A stretch of 20,000 nt of DNA from Chromera velia (lineage: Eukaryota > Sar > Chromeraceae), in assembly GCA_018398765.1 (NCBI GenBank), contig JAHBMJ010004954.1, positions 28,138 to 48,137 of the forward strand, read 5' to 3'. A program made the position numbers and the translations under genes. The notes under the pieces are model-generated. The model searched no databases and was not told the origin of the DNA. It saw only the letters and a program-made list of their open reading frames with translations. Numbering within the stretch: the first letter of the stretch is position 1; each line of letters opens with the position of its first letter. This document shows positions 8,333-18,600 of the stretch, piece after piece.

Positions 8333-9870
8333 ATGCCGCCAGTGAGCAGCTCTGACGAGATCAACTCCGTTCTGGGCGACGCTTCCTTCCTCCAAAAGTT
8401 TGGTTGCACTCCCAGAGTAGAGGATGCCAAGGTCCTCCGGGTTCACACTCACCTACAATACGTGACCGAGAGGCTGAAGAAGTCTTCTGAAGATCAAAGC
8501 AGACTTTCCACTGACCAGCTCGAGAAGCGACAGGCGATGATCAAGCATCTTGAGGCCTACATAGAGAGAAAAATCTTTCCGAGAAATATAGAGATGCTAA
8601 AGAGGAACCCCATCTTCATCGATCAAGTCAATCAGTTTGTACACGTTTTCAAAACCTAGACCAACGAGTCCCTTCTAGGGTCTTTCAACCAATTCGACTT
8701 GCCCCGGTCTCCCTTTCTGAACTCAGCAGATCAGCGTTGTCTCTCTTTTTCTGATTTTTTGCCTGCAGGATCGAGGGTCATCCCTGTGCCGTCACCTTCC
8801 TGATGCAGAAGTCTGAAAACGAAGCAATGGCCACGAGAGTTGACACCCTTGCTTACTCGCAGCTAGTGTTGCAGATGGCATCTGACGAGAGGCTGAAAGG
8901 CGACCTCTCTCAATTCTGAATCGCCTCTGACAATGGACTGACCATCGACGAGCTCACCATAATCCAGCCTGGCTACAGGCCTGATCCAGCTATAATATAT
9001 AGTTGTGGGGTCGGCCTCTCTGTGTTGGTATTCCTCGAGATCATCATGGTTTTGTTCATCTTCACGACCCTCGAGATCACTGGAGTGATCCATGAGACCC
9101 CCTCTGACCCTGAGAAGCTGCAGTGGGCTCATGAGTCCCCTTACCTCTACATGTTCGTCTGGATGGCGTTGGAATACGGCACTGCCGTGATCCTGCCAAT
9201 CCTCATGTTGCTCTGCCCTCTCGGAATGTACTTCACTTTCTTGTTGCTGTGCTGGATTGTGGGGACTCATAAATTAATATTCCTGCCTCTTATGGATATC
9301 GTTCCTTCCACCCTCAACCGTACGATCTCTGGAGGGGAATCATTACAGATCACCCAAGTGACTACCACCAGAAAGCCCTGCTGAATCTGTCTAGTACGCT
9401 GGCCATCATTCTGGCTATAGTATTGGTTGCTCAGTCGGTCTCGTCGCTTATGTTCCCTCAACTGTCAGTCAACGGTTTCCTGTACCTCTGGGACGTTCTC
9501 TGGACAATTCCTCTAGCGACTCTTATCTTCTTGTACAATTATGCCCTGAGCTTCTGCTTTGAGGCCCGGCAAATGATCAAAAAAGTAAAAGAGAATGCTG
9601 CCAAAGGGGAGACGTAGCTGCTGACGGCCAACGAAACCTTCAACCAAGCAAAAATGCCAGTGCCTGACAGTGTGTACGCACACCACCCAGACTATACCAG
9701 GCTACACGTACACGGCTGCTGTGACATACTCTTCCAATACACTGCCAGTCATGATACCCATCCAATCGTCTGTTGGTCCCTCGGGCTTTGTCCCTCAGGC
9801 TCAGCCGGGCATTGCCTATGTTCTTTATATGCCGGGACAGGGTTTTCCACCCAGACCGACTGGTCAGTGA
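8333..9870 (+). pseudogene. Broken membrane-protein gene with a bacterial-type N-terminal domain
   Basis: The first exon (8333-8638, 102 residues) starts at an ATG with A at -3. It contains a helical Lys/Gln-rich stretch, then 'HLEAYIERKIFPRN' and 'NPIFID'. A GTACAC donor at 8639 and a CTGCAG acceptor ending at 8768 bound a plausible 130-nt intron. The next exon gives DRG / GHPCAVTFLM / SENEAMA and then 'NGLTIDELTIIQPGY'. The order 'Y...FP.N - P.FiD..G..CAV..Lm..s - GLT..E...IQP.Y' matches a pattern I remember from unnamed bacterial proteins. After it come about four hydrophobic spans (about 9000-9060, 9140-9260, 9381-9450, 9465-9560) and a basic end. A Pro/Gly-rich stretch (about 9655-9867) may be a cytosolic tail.

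Lesions: one extra G in the GGG at 8775-8777 (if the CAG acceptor is used), TGA at 8917-8919, loss of one base (or gain of two) at about 9273-9380, TAG at 9615-9617, and a +1 shift near 9690. With five defects a recent pseudogene is likelier than unusual decoding. The residues remain well conserved, so the loss is recent or sequencing errors contribute. Confidence 0.6.
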
Positions 9871-10787
9871 CAGGTCTCCCTGGTGGCACCTCTCCCTGCA
9901 GTTAGTGAGCACTGTCTACTGTATTGAGAGGCTGCCTGCCTGTATTATAGTGTGAAAGATTTGTGGTATAGACACAGTGAGTGAAGAAGGGCGTTGACAA
10001 GTAGGGTGTTGTGATTGTGCACAGCGATTGTCAGGTTGTTTTTGTTCCCTGGTGCTTCATTATCTTGTGAGAGCCTCAGACTGGGGAGTCCAGTCTCAGA
10101 GTGGGAGCAGTATTTGTAGAGTGAGGTCAGAGGGAAGGTTCTTTGGCATTCTCAAGCGAGCCAGCGGGTATGGGTTGGTTTTGTGCCTAGCTACCCTATC
10201 TAGATGGGTGTAGGGATTGCGTGAGAGGCTTGGCTCGGCAGGCGTATACAGATGGGGAGTGGGTGTTTTATAGTCACGAGCGGGAAGATGCCTGGAAGGG
10301 GGATGTTGAGAAGGGTGCAGATTGAACGGAACAGAGCATCTTGTGTGACTATCCGACAGGAAAGAAATTAGGGAATAAGTCCCGTTGACTCCGGGGGGAA
10401 ACGACGGTAGAGACACTGTCAGGCATCCGGACAAGATTGATGGCATTCATGCATGCATGCATATTTCCTGGTATTTTTTAGCAGATATGCAGCCTGAGTG
10501 GCAGTGTATAACCTGCAGTAAAGGTCGTTCTGAGGGTTGTTCATAATAGTAACTTCATACATAGTCATACTAAGTCATACAAATACATCGCTCTAGACAT
10601 CGCTCTAAATTAAGAGTGGCCCTAGGAGCGGCCAGTATACAGAAAACCAATAATACAATAACTGCATATAAAGATACAGTACAGAACGTATAGCCGGTAT
10701 ACGATACGGTTCTATAGATAATATACGAACTTAGTATAACTTACATTGAATCCTGTACTTACTAGATGCTAGTGGTGTATGTGTAAC
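9871..10787. other. Non-genic stretch downstream of the pseudogene
   Basis: No supported gene. GCATGCATGC lies at 10451-10460. A 12-13-nt direct duplication (ACATCGCTCTAG / ACATCGCTCTAA) lies at about 10585-10610. From about 10540 on the sequence becomes AT-rich and rich in TATAC-type words, like the flank of the inverted-repeat element that follows. I do not see a poly-A tail that would mark the upstream pseudogene as a retrocopy. Confidence 0.45.
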
Positions 10788-11070
10788 ACATTGTAATAGG
10801 ATAGGATAGGATAGAATTAATGTCTGGAGGATTGGCCTCAGGCTCCTGCCCCAATGCCGAGCGTTCGACATGCGGCCCGGCCCGGGCGTCCAGGAAAAGC
10901 GCATATACGCGTCAGACCCTAGGTCGGACCTTCCTGGCCCTAGTCCTGGCCTATAGTTCCTGGCCGGCCCGTACAGGCCATGCAAAAGTGGAACTTACCA
11001 GTGAAGTTCATTGGGGCGGGAAGCCAATCCTCCGGACATTAATCCTAATCCTAATCCTAATCTACAAAGT
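10788..11070. mobile_element. Small inverted-repeat element (MITE-like) with simple-repeat tips
   Basis: The left end reads TTGTA, then a GGATA pentamer run, then ATTAATGTCTGGAGGATTGGC. The right end, inverted, reads TTGTAG, then a GGATTA hexamer run, then ATTAATGTCCGGAGGATTGGC, followed on both sides by a short variable stretch and GCCCCAATG. The inverted ends therefore span about 50-65 nt with one mismatch in the ATTAATGTC...GGC core. The interior (about 150 nt) is GC-rich, dense in GGCC and CCTGG words, and has no credible reading frame. Size and structure fit a non-autonomous inverted-repeat element. The target-site duplication is not evident. Confidence 0.65.
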
Positions 11071-11543
11071 TTTAAGGCTTAAGTGTATGTAAGACTATAT
11101 AGGTGTAACAAAATAAGTATTCATATTATATAGATAGACACTACATATAGGATAAATAATTATTCTAGCAATTATCTGAGAAAATTTATCTCAGACCCTT
11201 CCTCTTAGAATCCTCTATGACCAGGCGTCTTTGGCCCTATTTGGCCCTAGCTTTGGCCAATTTAATACAGAGTATAATTTTGCTTAAGATGATCGAACTC
11301 ATTCACATTCGGCTTGAAAACCTGAAATGAAGCAGATTTAAGCAGACTTTTGAAACAGGCCCACTGACAGTGGCGCTAGCAGTGGCGGCCACTGCCGGCC
11401 CCCACAAATAGCCCCACAATTATTATTAATTATCAATGTGCCTAAATGCGCCCACATCTTTAGCCACATCTTCAACTCATCCAGTTGCACTGCATGTGCA
11501 ACTTAAAGTTGTTTTTGGAACTGTCTCTCATTAGGTTTCTCAA
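11071..11543. other. AT-rich intergenic stretch, 3' side of the PPR gene
   Basis: It has no supported gene. A TCTGAG...CTCAGA hairpin lies near 11175-11197. A dense AGTGGC/GGCCACT self-complementary cluster lies near 11365-11400. The PPR gene ends into this stretch from the right, so its 3' UTR and poly-A signal should lie at about 11450-11543 on the minus strand. I could not pick a definite signal. Confidence 0.4.
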
Positions 11544-14450
11544 TCACATACCGGCCGGGGTGCCCCTGCATAGCACTGCGTGCACCCGCAGCCTCAACTT
11601 CTCACGCAGCAGATCTGTCGCTTGCCTCAACTCACAAATACTCGACTGAGGATCTGCTGCTGCACCTCCCGCTTCACCCCCCTCTTCTGATCTCTTCCCT
11701 CCGAGTTCAACCCCGCTCCCTGACCCTCTCCCAACTTGAATGTCCCGTCTGCCTTGAAGAAAAATGGAGGGACGATCGTTCGATGGGACAGACATTGTCG
11801 AGGAGTCCTGTCCAGACTCACCCTTTCGTGGGAATTCTCCTGACGGCACATACACATAGGGAGAGTCCAACACCCCTCGATTCAATCCGAGAATCTGATC
11901 CCTGTGCAAAGGCGTCAGGACATTCGAAAAAGCTCGATTCTCTTCTTTCAGCCTTTGCAAACATTTCAGAAGAGTGCGCTTCCACTCTTCAACCCATTCA
12001 GGCTCATCCCCCCCCTTTTCCTTCCCCTCCCCACAGATTTTGTCCCTCTGCTCCCTCATTTCTAAGAGCGCCTCCAGAAAAAGAAGGGGAAGCGCTGCAG
12101 AGTCAGCAGAATCCCTCAAACCCCAACACCCAGACGGGTCCCCTCTCTTATCTGCCTCCCTTACAAGACCCCAGAGACATCTCAAACGCCATCTCCAGTC
12201 AGGCTCTGCCCCCGGACCCCAAACGCCTCCTTGAATTCCTTGCTGCTCCCCTTCAGGGCCTCTTTCCTTCTCTGGCAGTTCATCTCCAGACACCCACACC
12301 CCTGTCTCAACTCGCCCTGCAATTTCAGGCTGAGCCCCGACTTTGTGGTTTGACAGATCTTCAGACCAGGAGGCAAGATCTGATTCAGACAGGCACAACG
12401 AGTCTCTGCCTCTGACGGGAACGCGACGCAACACTTGGAGGAGCGCCCGAAACGTAAACTCGTTTGGTCGGATATCAAACTCTCTCATTTGGCTCAACAT
12501 TCTCCCACTGAGACTCTCGTAGCTCGAACGAGCATGAAGGACTTCGTTCGTATTGCACTCTTTTTCCTTCCAACGCCTCACAAGGGCTTTCCCTACAGAG
12601 TTCGCGTAGGCCGAGAAGACCGTCACGTTTGGATGCAGCCCTCTGGCAATCTGCCTGTCAAAGAATTCCCGAATCTCTCTCAACAACAAGTCTGCTCCCC
12701 CACACGTCGAGCCACTCGGCGGAATGATCGAAACAGCCTTACCGTAACAAGACAGCAAAGCGCCTGCAGAACGATTGTCTGGTTCCAGTCCCCTCTCTTC
12801 CATCTCATAAGAAAACCGCAGAGCCAAAGCAAAGACACCCCACCCACCCGAAGGCAATGCCCTCTCCAAAGTTCTCAGCAATGCACTGTAAGAAACACTC
12901 GTCACTTTTATTCTCTCTCCTTCCTCAACCACGTCAAACTCACTTCCCCTTTCTGCAGTCTCCTCAAAAACCTGCACTGCCTCACGCCACCGAGAACCCC
13001 CCCGTGCACGCCCAAGGGCCTCCAAAAGAGACGACAAAGTCACTTCGTCTCTCCTCACCCCTCTTCTCCCCGCCTCCCGAAAGAGGGAGAGTGCCGCCTT
13101 CCATGCAGACCCCCCAGGGGCTTTTGCCATCGCGTCTAGGATTGCGTTATACACCTTGATGGGTGCAGAGTGAGCTTCGAACAATTCTGTTGTCGTACTC
13201 GTTTTGTTTCTTTTCAAATGAAGAGCCACCGAGGCAGCAGAATTATCCCAGTGTCGAAGGGTCTCTAATGACATCTCCCATGCCCCATTCGACTGAAAAA
13301 CTCCCAACAAGGAGAGATACACGAGCAGGCCTTCGTCTCGGCCCTCCTTGCCTCCCCCGTACCAATCTGAGCAAGCAGGCAAGCGAACCTCTTGTAGAAA
13401 TATTCTCCAGGCTGTGTCTGCCTTCTCATTCTTTTCTGACTTTGAAGAATCTTTCATCTTCCCTCCCTCTGCCCTTGTCCGTCCGTCCCCGACCTTTGCA
13501 GTCAGACAGCTGAACAGAGCCGCAAGCGCGTGAGGGGACTGTCTCTGCGTCCTCGTCTCTGTGTCTGCATTGTTCTCTTCAAAGAGCCCCACAGCCTGCC
13601 TCCAGAATCCCCCCCGTCCGAGACATCTGAGTGCTGCAGGCAGAGAAGTTTCGTCTATCGTGAGGGACCCTCTTTCTTTTTCGAGAAGCCGTCCTACTCG
13701 CTCCACAAGAGTGTCACACTCAGAGAGAATGGAAAGAAACAGGGCCGTTGAGAGAGACGAGGGAAGGATCCCGCAGGATTCCATGTCTTCAAACAGACGC
13801 ATTGCTCGCCTTCCAATATTCTCCCGAGCAAGCACAGCAGACGGGATTGACGTCCGACCCCTTCCTGAACTGGTGTCGGTTCCCTCTTGATTCAGAAGAT
13901 GTTTCAGTCTCTTCATGAGCATTCCGAGCATATTACTCTGCAGAGAGTCGTCTAGAAACACCAAAGCCCCCCTTTCTCCCGCGTCCCTCGCCTGATCATA
14001 CAATCTCTCCGCGATCGCCCAATCCTTCAGGAACCCCTCCTCCTCCTTTACACAAACCGTCTCACAAAGCGCAACGAGCAGTGCTCTGAAGAATGAAAAC
14101 GTCGAAACAGCATCGTGTTGAGGCACGGAGAAAGAAGAAAAACGGGAACCACCGAACAGCCCCGGATCTGTGAGACATGACGGTATAGCTTGCCCTGCCC
14201 AGAAAAATGCCAGCTCTCGATTCTTCCTCACAGCTGCTGAGTGCATCAGAGCAGTCAAGTGAGGCGTCTGAAGCTCCAGCCCCACACGAGAGAGAGAGGC
14301 GAGCACCCTGTGAATCTGCATGGGGGGAAGAGGGGGACGTGCACGGCAGAAGAGTCTGAGGATACTGAAGAGGACGGATAAGTGGTTTAGGACATGCATG
14401 CCGTCTCCGACCTTTTCTGGAGTCTTCAGCTTTTCCAAAGTCTTCAGCAT
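11544..14450 (-). CDS. Pentatricopeptide repeat (PPR) protein, single long exon
   Basis: An uninterrupted minus-strand frame ends in TGA at 11544-11546. The first ATG is at 14448-14450, giving 968 residues. The frame stays open eight codons further to 14474 (a GTG), so a short upstream exon spliced into about 14475 is possible. The middle of the protein (about residues 210-680) holds paired-helix repeats of PPR type: 'RRAMRLFEDMESCGILPS', 'VYNAILDAMAK...AWKAALSLFREAGRRGVRRDEVTL', 'SYSALLRTLERA...ALRFSYEMEERGLEPD', 'FFDRQIARGLHPNVTVFSAYANSVGKA' and 'MLSQMREFDIRPNEFTFRALLQVLRR'. Insertions lengthen several repeats. The last 280 residues are Gly/Glu/Arg-rich with few motifs. No E/DYW editing domain or SMR domain is seen.

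PPR proteins bind single-stranded RNA and mostly serve RNA processing, stability or translation in plastids and mitochondria. Organelle targeting here is an inference, because the N-terminus is not a classical presequence. The gene is divergent from the one at 15186. Confidence 0.88.
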   Translation of the reverse strand: MLKTLEKLKTPEKVGDGMHVLNHLSVLFSILRLFCRARPPLPPMQIHRVLASLSRVGLELQTPHLTALMHSAAVRKNRELAFFWAGQAIPSCLTDPGLFGGSRFSSFSVPQHDAVSTFSFFRALLVALCETVCVKEEEGFLKDWAIAERLYDQARDAGERGALVFLDDSLQSNMLGMLMKRLKHLLNQEGTDTSSGRGRTSIPSAVLARENIGRRAMRLFEDMESCGILPSSLSTALFLSILSECDTLVERVGRLLEKERGSLTIDETSLPAALRCLGRGGFWRQAVGLFEENNADTETRTQRQSPHALAALFSCLTAKVGDGRTRAEGGKMKDSSKSEKNEKADTAWRIFLQEVRLPACSDWYGGGKEGRDEGLLVYLSLLGVFQSNGAWEMSLETLRHWDNSAASVALHLKRNKTSTTTELFEAHSAPIKVYNAILDAMAKAPGGSAWKAALSLFREAGRRGVRRDEVTLSSLLEALGRARGGSRWREAVQVFEETAERGSEFDVVEEGERIKVTSVSYSALLRTLERALPSGGWGVFALALRFSYEMEERGLEPDNRSAGALLSCYGKAVSIIPPSGSTCGGADLLLREIREFFDRQIARGLHPNVTVFSAYANSVGKALVRRWKEKECNTNEVLHARSSYESLSGRMLSQMREFDIRPNEFTFRALLQVLRRVPVRGRDSLCLSESDLASWSEDLSNHKVGAQPEIAGRVETGVWVSGDELPEKERGPEGEQQGIQGGVWGPGAEPDWRWRLRCLWGLVREADKRGDPSGCWGLRDSADSAALPLLFLEALLEMREQRDKICGEGKEKGGDEPEWVEEWKRTLLKCLQRLKEENRAFSNVLTPLHRDQILGLNRGVLDSPYVYVPSGEFPRKGESGQDSSTMSVPSNDRPSIFLQGRRDIQVGRGSGSGVELGGKRSEEGGEAGGAAADPQSSICELRQATDLLREKLRLRVHAVLCRGTPAGM

Positions 14451-14474
14451 GATCTCAAGCGCTCCATTTCTCAC

Positions 14475-15185
14475 AGTTCACACAGACGATGCGGAGAGAC
14501 CGCGTGAGTGAAGCTTACGGCCAAAAATGAAGCTGCCTGACCTCTCACACATACGTGTCACTGGTCAGACTGAAATTCCGACCCGTCTCCTAGAAGTCTG
14601 TCAAACCATTCGATGACCTTCTCAAGACATCAGTTCTGCCCCATCTCCTGTAGTGAATTGCGACCAGGCAACCTAGCGAAACAAGCAGGTGAATCACTGA
14701 AAAAGAAACCATTCTGAAACAAATCATGAAACACCCAATGTCAAAGGGGTCGTGCGGCGGCGCGCCATTCGGTGGCTCTCAATGCGGCGACGCTCATGCA
14801 TGCAGGGCAACGAAAATCGCCACTGTATCGCCACTAACAGCGCAGCTGGAGGGAGACCGCTGATGACCGCTGGCTCCCAGTTTTCGCAGTGACCCCGCTG
14901 AGCAAAAGGAATGCGAAGTGTACTCAATCTGGTGTAGCGAAGTGGTGTGGAAATCATCTTCCGGTTCGAGGTGCGTGTGACCGACTTTCGTTGCTGGAGA
15001 CTGCTCTTGCCGTCTCCTTTGGAATTTGGTGCTTGCGGATTTTCCAACCTGTGTTTCGAGACCAGATTGGTTGGCTTCCTCTGAGACTTAGGTGCTTTCA
15101 TGGCCACCAGTACTGTCCAACCACAGAGAGAGACGCGCAGACACAGAGGGAGAGATCAATTTCCTGGCCGAGTCCAGCAGAAAGA
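14475..15185. promoter_or_regulatory. Shared intergenic region between two divergent genes
   Basis: This stretch of about 0.7 kb separates the PPR start (minus strand) from the ATG at 15186 (plus strand) and must hold both 5' leaders and promoters. Two GCATGC hexamers lie in or near it: 14396-14401 (just inside the PPR gene) and 14798-14803. TGCATGC-type words are known promoter motifs in apicomplexans, so the one at 14798 is a candidate site; this is inference. I see no TATA box at a convincing distance from either start. Confidence 0.4.
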
Positions 15186-15580
15186 ATGTCGACGAAGAGA
15201 AAGTCAAAACCTCGATCAAAGAGAGGTCAGCAGGCTAAATGAAATTCGTCGCTATTTGCATTGGGAACTCCAGAGGGATGTGGAGATTGCAGGTGACCGT
15301 TCGTCTGTGTCCAAGCACTTCCTTGACCTAGTGTCGATGCTTGCCGGGCATGCTAGATGTCTTAATAAAGCCCCACTGGCGAGACTTCCTGTCTGCATGT
15401 ATGTCTTCTTGCAGATGCAGACGTCGTGTATGCAGGAGACGATGACAGCTCTGAGGACGATTGGGGAGGTGCAGTGGGTGGAGGGAGGGGGGGGTCAAGG
15501 AAGGGGGCCAAGCGGTCCTGCAAGGGGAGGAGTGGAGACGCTTTTCCTTTGGATGATGAGGAGGCGGTGCGTTTCTCTCT

Positions 15581-15670
<90 letters not shown>

Positions 15671-18600
15671 ATCTGTGTGTGCGATAGGGGTAGATCTCTG
15701 GTGAGGGGTGGCACGTGAGGCAGAGCCATGCAAGAGGGGGGGACAGGAAGAGCCGTGGGAGACAGAAAGAAAGAGACAGAATACCTCTGTCGCATGCGAC
15801 TTTTTTTACTGTCGCTTTCCTGATGGACGTCCGGCTGCTTTTTGCGTGCAAGAAGATGCTGGTCGCGAAAGACGTAGCTGTGCGACTGTGCTCTATTTTT
15901 TGCATTCTAACCTGTGCTCGTTCTTAGTGTTTGTCACGCTGTTCGTTCCTCTTTATTTGCGTAAACGGTAACTGTTGCAGGAGATGCTGGCTCTGGCTCT
16001 CTCTCTGTCGGAGGAAGAAGCGCTGAAGGCCAAACAGGCCAATGGCGCTCAAGAGGAGGAGAAAGAAGGGGGTACAGAAACTAAAGCTTCGTCTTCAAGG
16101 GGCAATGGAGAGAAGGCAGAGGAGCAAGAGCAAGATACAGAAGGAGGGGGGGGGGCAATTGCCTCTGAAATTCAGAACGAAGGAAGTTCTTCCTCTTCCT
16201 CTTCTTCTTCCTCGAAGTTGCACCAGAGAGATGCTTCCCCCCTGTGCGGGTGTTCTCGAGAGGAGGTTCAGATGATGAATCTGGAAGCAGATGATGAAGG
16301 AGGGAGGGGACCGGAGAGAATGTCTGCAAGTCATTCACCCTCACAAAGAGCAGAGGGGGTTTCGTCCAGAGACAAACCCCCCCCAGCAGCAAATGAGGTT
16401 CACAAGAAAGCGAACAAGGAAGAAGATAGTGAAGTGCTTTGTGAAAAGAAAGAAGGAAGTAAGGAGGAAAACAAAGAAGGAGGAGAGGAGAAAGAGCCTG
16501 CGAGTTCAGGAAAAAGACGTCGAATGCCAGTGGAGCGTTTTAACTTTTTGGATTTTCAGTCTGCCCCGAAGCGCCGAAGTTTGAAGAAGCAGAAGAGCGA
16601 AACACCGGAACATGACTCTTCTCTGACCAACAGAGACAGAGGTGTCTCTCACTCCAGTCCCCATGAGCCCTGTGCCCCCTCTGCGTGTAGTGTAAGTGCC
16701 GGAAGCCGTCTGTTGACGGAGGAGGGGGAAGAGAAGGAGAAAAGGGGGTTCAGCAAGGACGGCGTATCTGTTGACGTAGGAATGGAAGGAGGGAAGGACA
16801 GGGACGAAAGTGAGGGGGGAGAAGATGAAGGCATGGATGAGGGAGAGGAAGAGGAAGAGGGTGAAGAAGGAGACGAGGATCTTCAATTTGCCCTTGCGCT
16901 CTCCCTTTCTGAGGTCGATGCTGTCAATGCCCCCACAGGAAAAGAAACTTCAACCATTCAAGAGGGTTCCACCGATTGTGTCTCTTCTTCTTCCTCCTCC
17001 TCTGCTTCTTCTTCTTCGTCTTCCTCCTCCGCCTCCTCCTCTTCTTGCGCTGCCCCCCCCCCACCCAAACCAAGACAGAGCAAATCCAAGGAGGGAAATC
17101 TCCTCCTCCCCTTGCCGAAACAGGTAGAGATAGTTGAGCTCTCTGATGATGAGCCAGACCGCGAAGAGAAGGGAAAAGAGACAGAAAAGAAAGGCCTCTC
17201 AGGAGAACGTGATACAGGGACCCGACACGAAGAGAGAGGGGGACTGAGTGCACTCCTGCGAGGCAGTGAGGCAACGTCTCTCTCGAGAGGGGAGAGAGAA
17301 AAGGGCACAGCAGACGAGGATGCCTCCCCTGCAGGATCCTCTTTATCTTTCTCTGTCCCTCAGTCGGCAGACGATCAAACAAAAGGTGCCAGTCCCATGG
17401 GGGGAGCATCAAGCCAGAAGACACAAAAGAAGACGACGAAAGTGAGTGAGTGAGTGAGTCTTCGTGCATGCAGCATCTCTTCTTGCTGCGTCAAATGCCT
17501 GTTGTTTGATTAGTTGGTTGTCTTCTTTTCTTTTCACTGTTCATCTTCTTTCCACGCAAGGTGTGCATTTGTGATGGGTTGTCACTTCGCACTGCTGCTG
17601 AGTTTTTTAGGGGGGGCGATCAGACGTTTTTTCGTTTTTCGTCTTTTCTTTCCTGCTTTCTTTCGTTCTTTCCTCCTTTTCTTTCTTTCTCTTCTTTTTT
17701 TCTGTCTTTCTTTCCTTCTTTCTTCCTTCATTCCTTCCTTCCTTCCTTCCTTTCTTTCTTTCTTTCTTTCTGTCTTTCTTTCTTTGCTTGCTTCCTTCTT
17801 TCCTTCCTCCCTTCTTCGTTCTTTATGCTCTCATGTGTGTGTCCATGTGCAGCAGGAGAAGGGGAAGAGTCGAATTCCATCTTCCTCTTCTTCCGCGTCG
17901 GGGGGAAAAATCACGTCCTTCTTCCAGCCCAAAGGGAAAGGGCAGAATGAGCAGAAGGAAAAGGAAAAAGCAGATGAGAAGACGGGGAATGGTGGGGAAG
18001 GATTCTTGAAAGAGGAGGAGGGGGGGGGAGCGGCAGCTGCTGGAGGGTCTCTTGAGAAAGATAGAGAGGAGGGGAAGGAACAGGCGATTCAGATCTTTCA
18101 CGGCGCCTCTCTGGAGGACAGGGGGTCCGTTTTCCAGGCACATGCGGCGAGGGTGGGGAATCTTGCAGAGGTCGGTTCAATCGGTCCGCTGTGTTGGGTT
18201 TTTGATTCTATGAGGGCGTTCGGGAGGGAGGGACGGAGGGAGGGGGTCAGTGAGGATCTATTGTGCGCCTTCCTCTGCCTGACTAACTGACTGACTCATT
18301 CGCTCGCGGTGCATAATTGCCTTTGCATTTGCAGCACAGCACTGATACAGACACCGAGATCCCATTTTTGTCCTGCACCGCTCTATGTTCCTTTCTCTGT
18401 GTACAGGTGAAGCGAATGCGCAGTCAGCTTCTGAGTGACCGGAAGATAGCCTCAGCTACTCACAACATCGCCGCGTGGAGGGCCGCCAGAAGGGTGGGTG
18501 GGTACTTGAGTGAGGAAGACACTGTCTTTCTTTCAATTATATGCTGCTCGACGGCCACAAGTGCCACCACACTTATTCATCGATCATGCAGAGTTTCCTT

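Noticed and set aside
8917-8919. TGA as a selenocysteine codon
   Set aside because: The surrounding residues do not resemble a selenoprotein redox site, and further frame lesions downstream would still leave the gene broken.
10560-11275. A larger inverted pairing (GGCCCTAGG-type words) around the 10788-11070 element
   Set aside because: Only short GGCC/CTAGG words agree, without an alignable arm, so a larger element is not supported.
11783-13890. Several plus-strand open frames of 60-234 codons
   Set aside because: They are antisense shadows of the PPR gene, Pro/Ser-rich because of its codon use.
14724-15107. Minus-strand open frame of 127 codons, upstream of the PPR gene
   Set aside because: It would be a 5' exon for the PPR gene, but it has no convincing donor, no codon bias and no recognisable motif. 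It also overlaps the leader region of the divergent gene.
15100-15186. ATG at 15100 with a good start context as the start of the IMPACT-domain gene
   Set aside because: Its frame does not connect in phase with the DADVVYAGDDD exon through the donor at 15226. The ATG at 15186 does so exactly.
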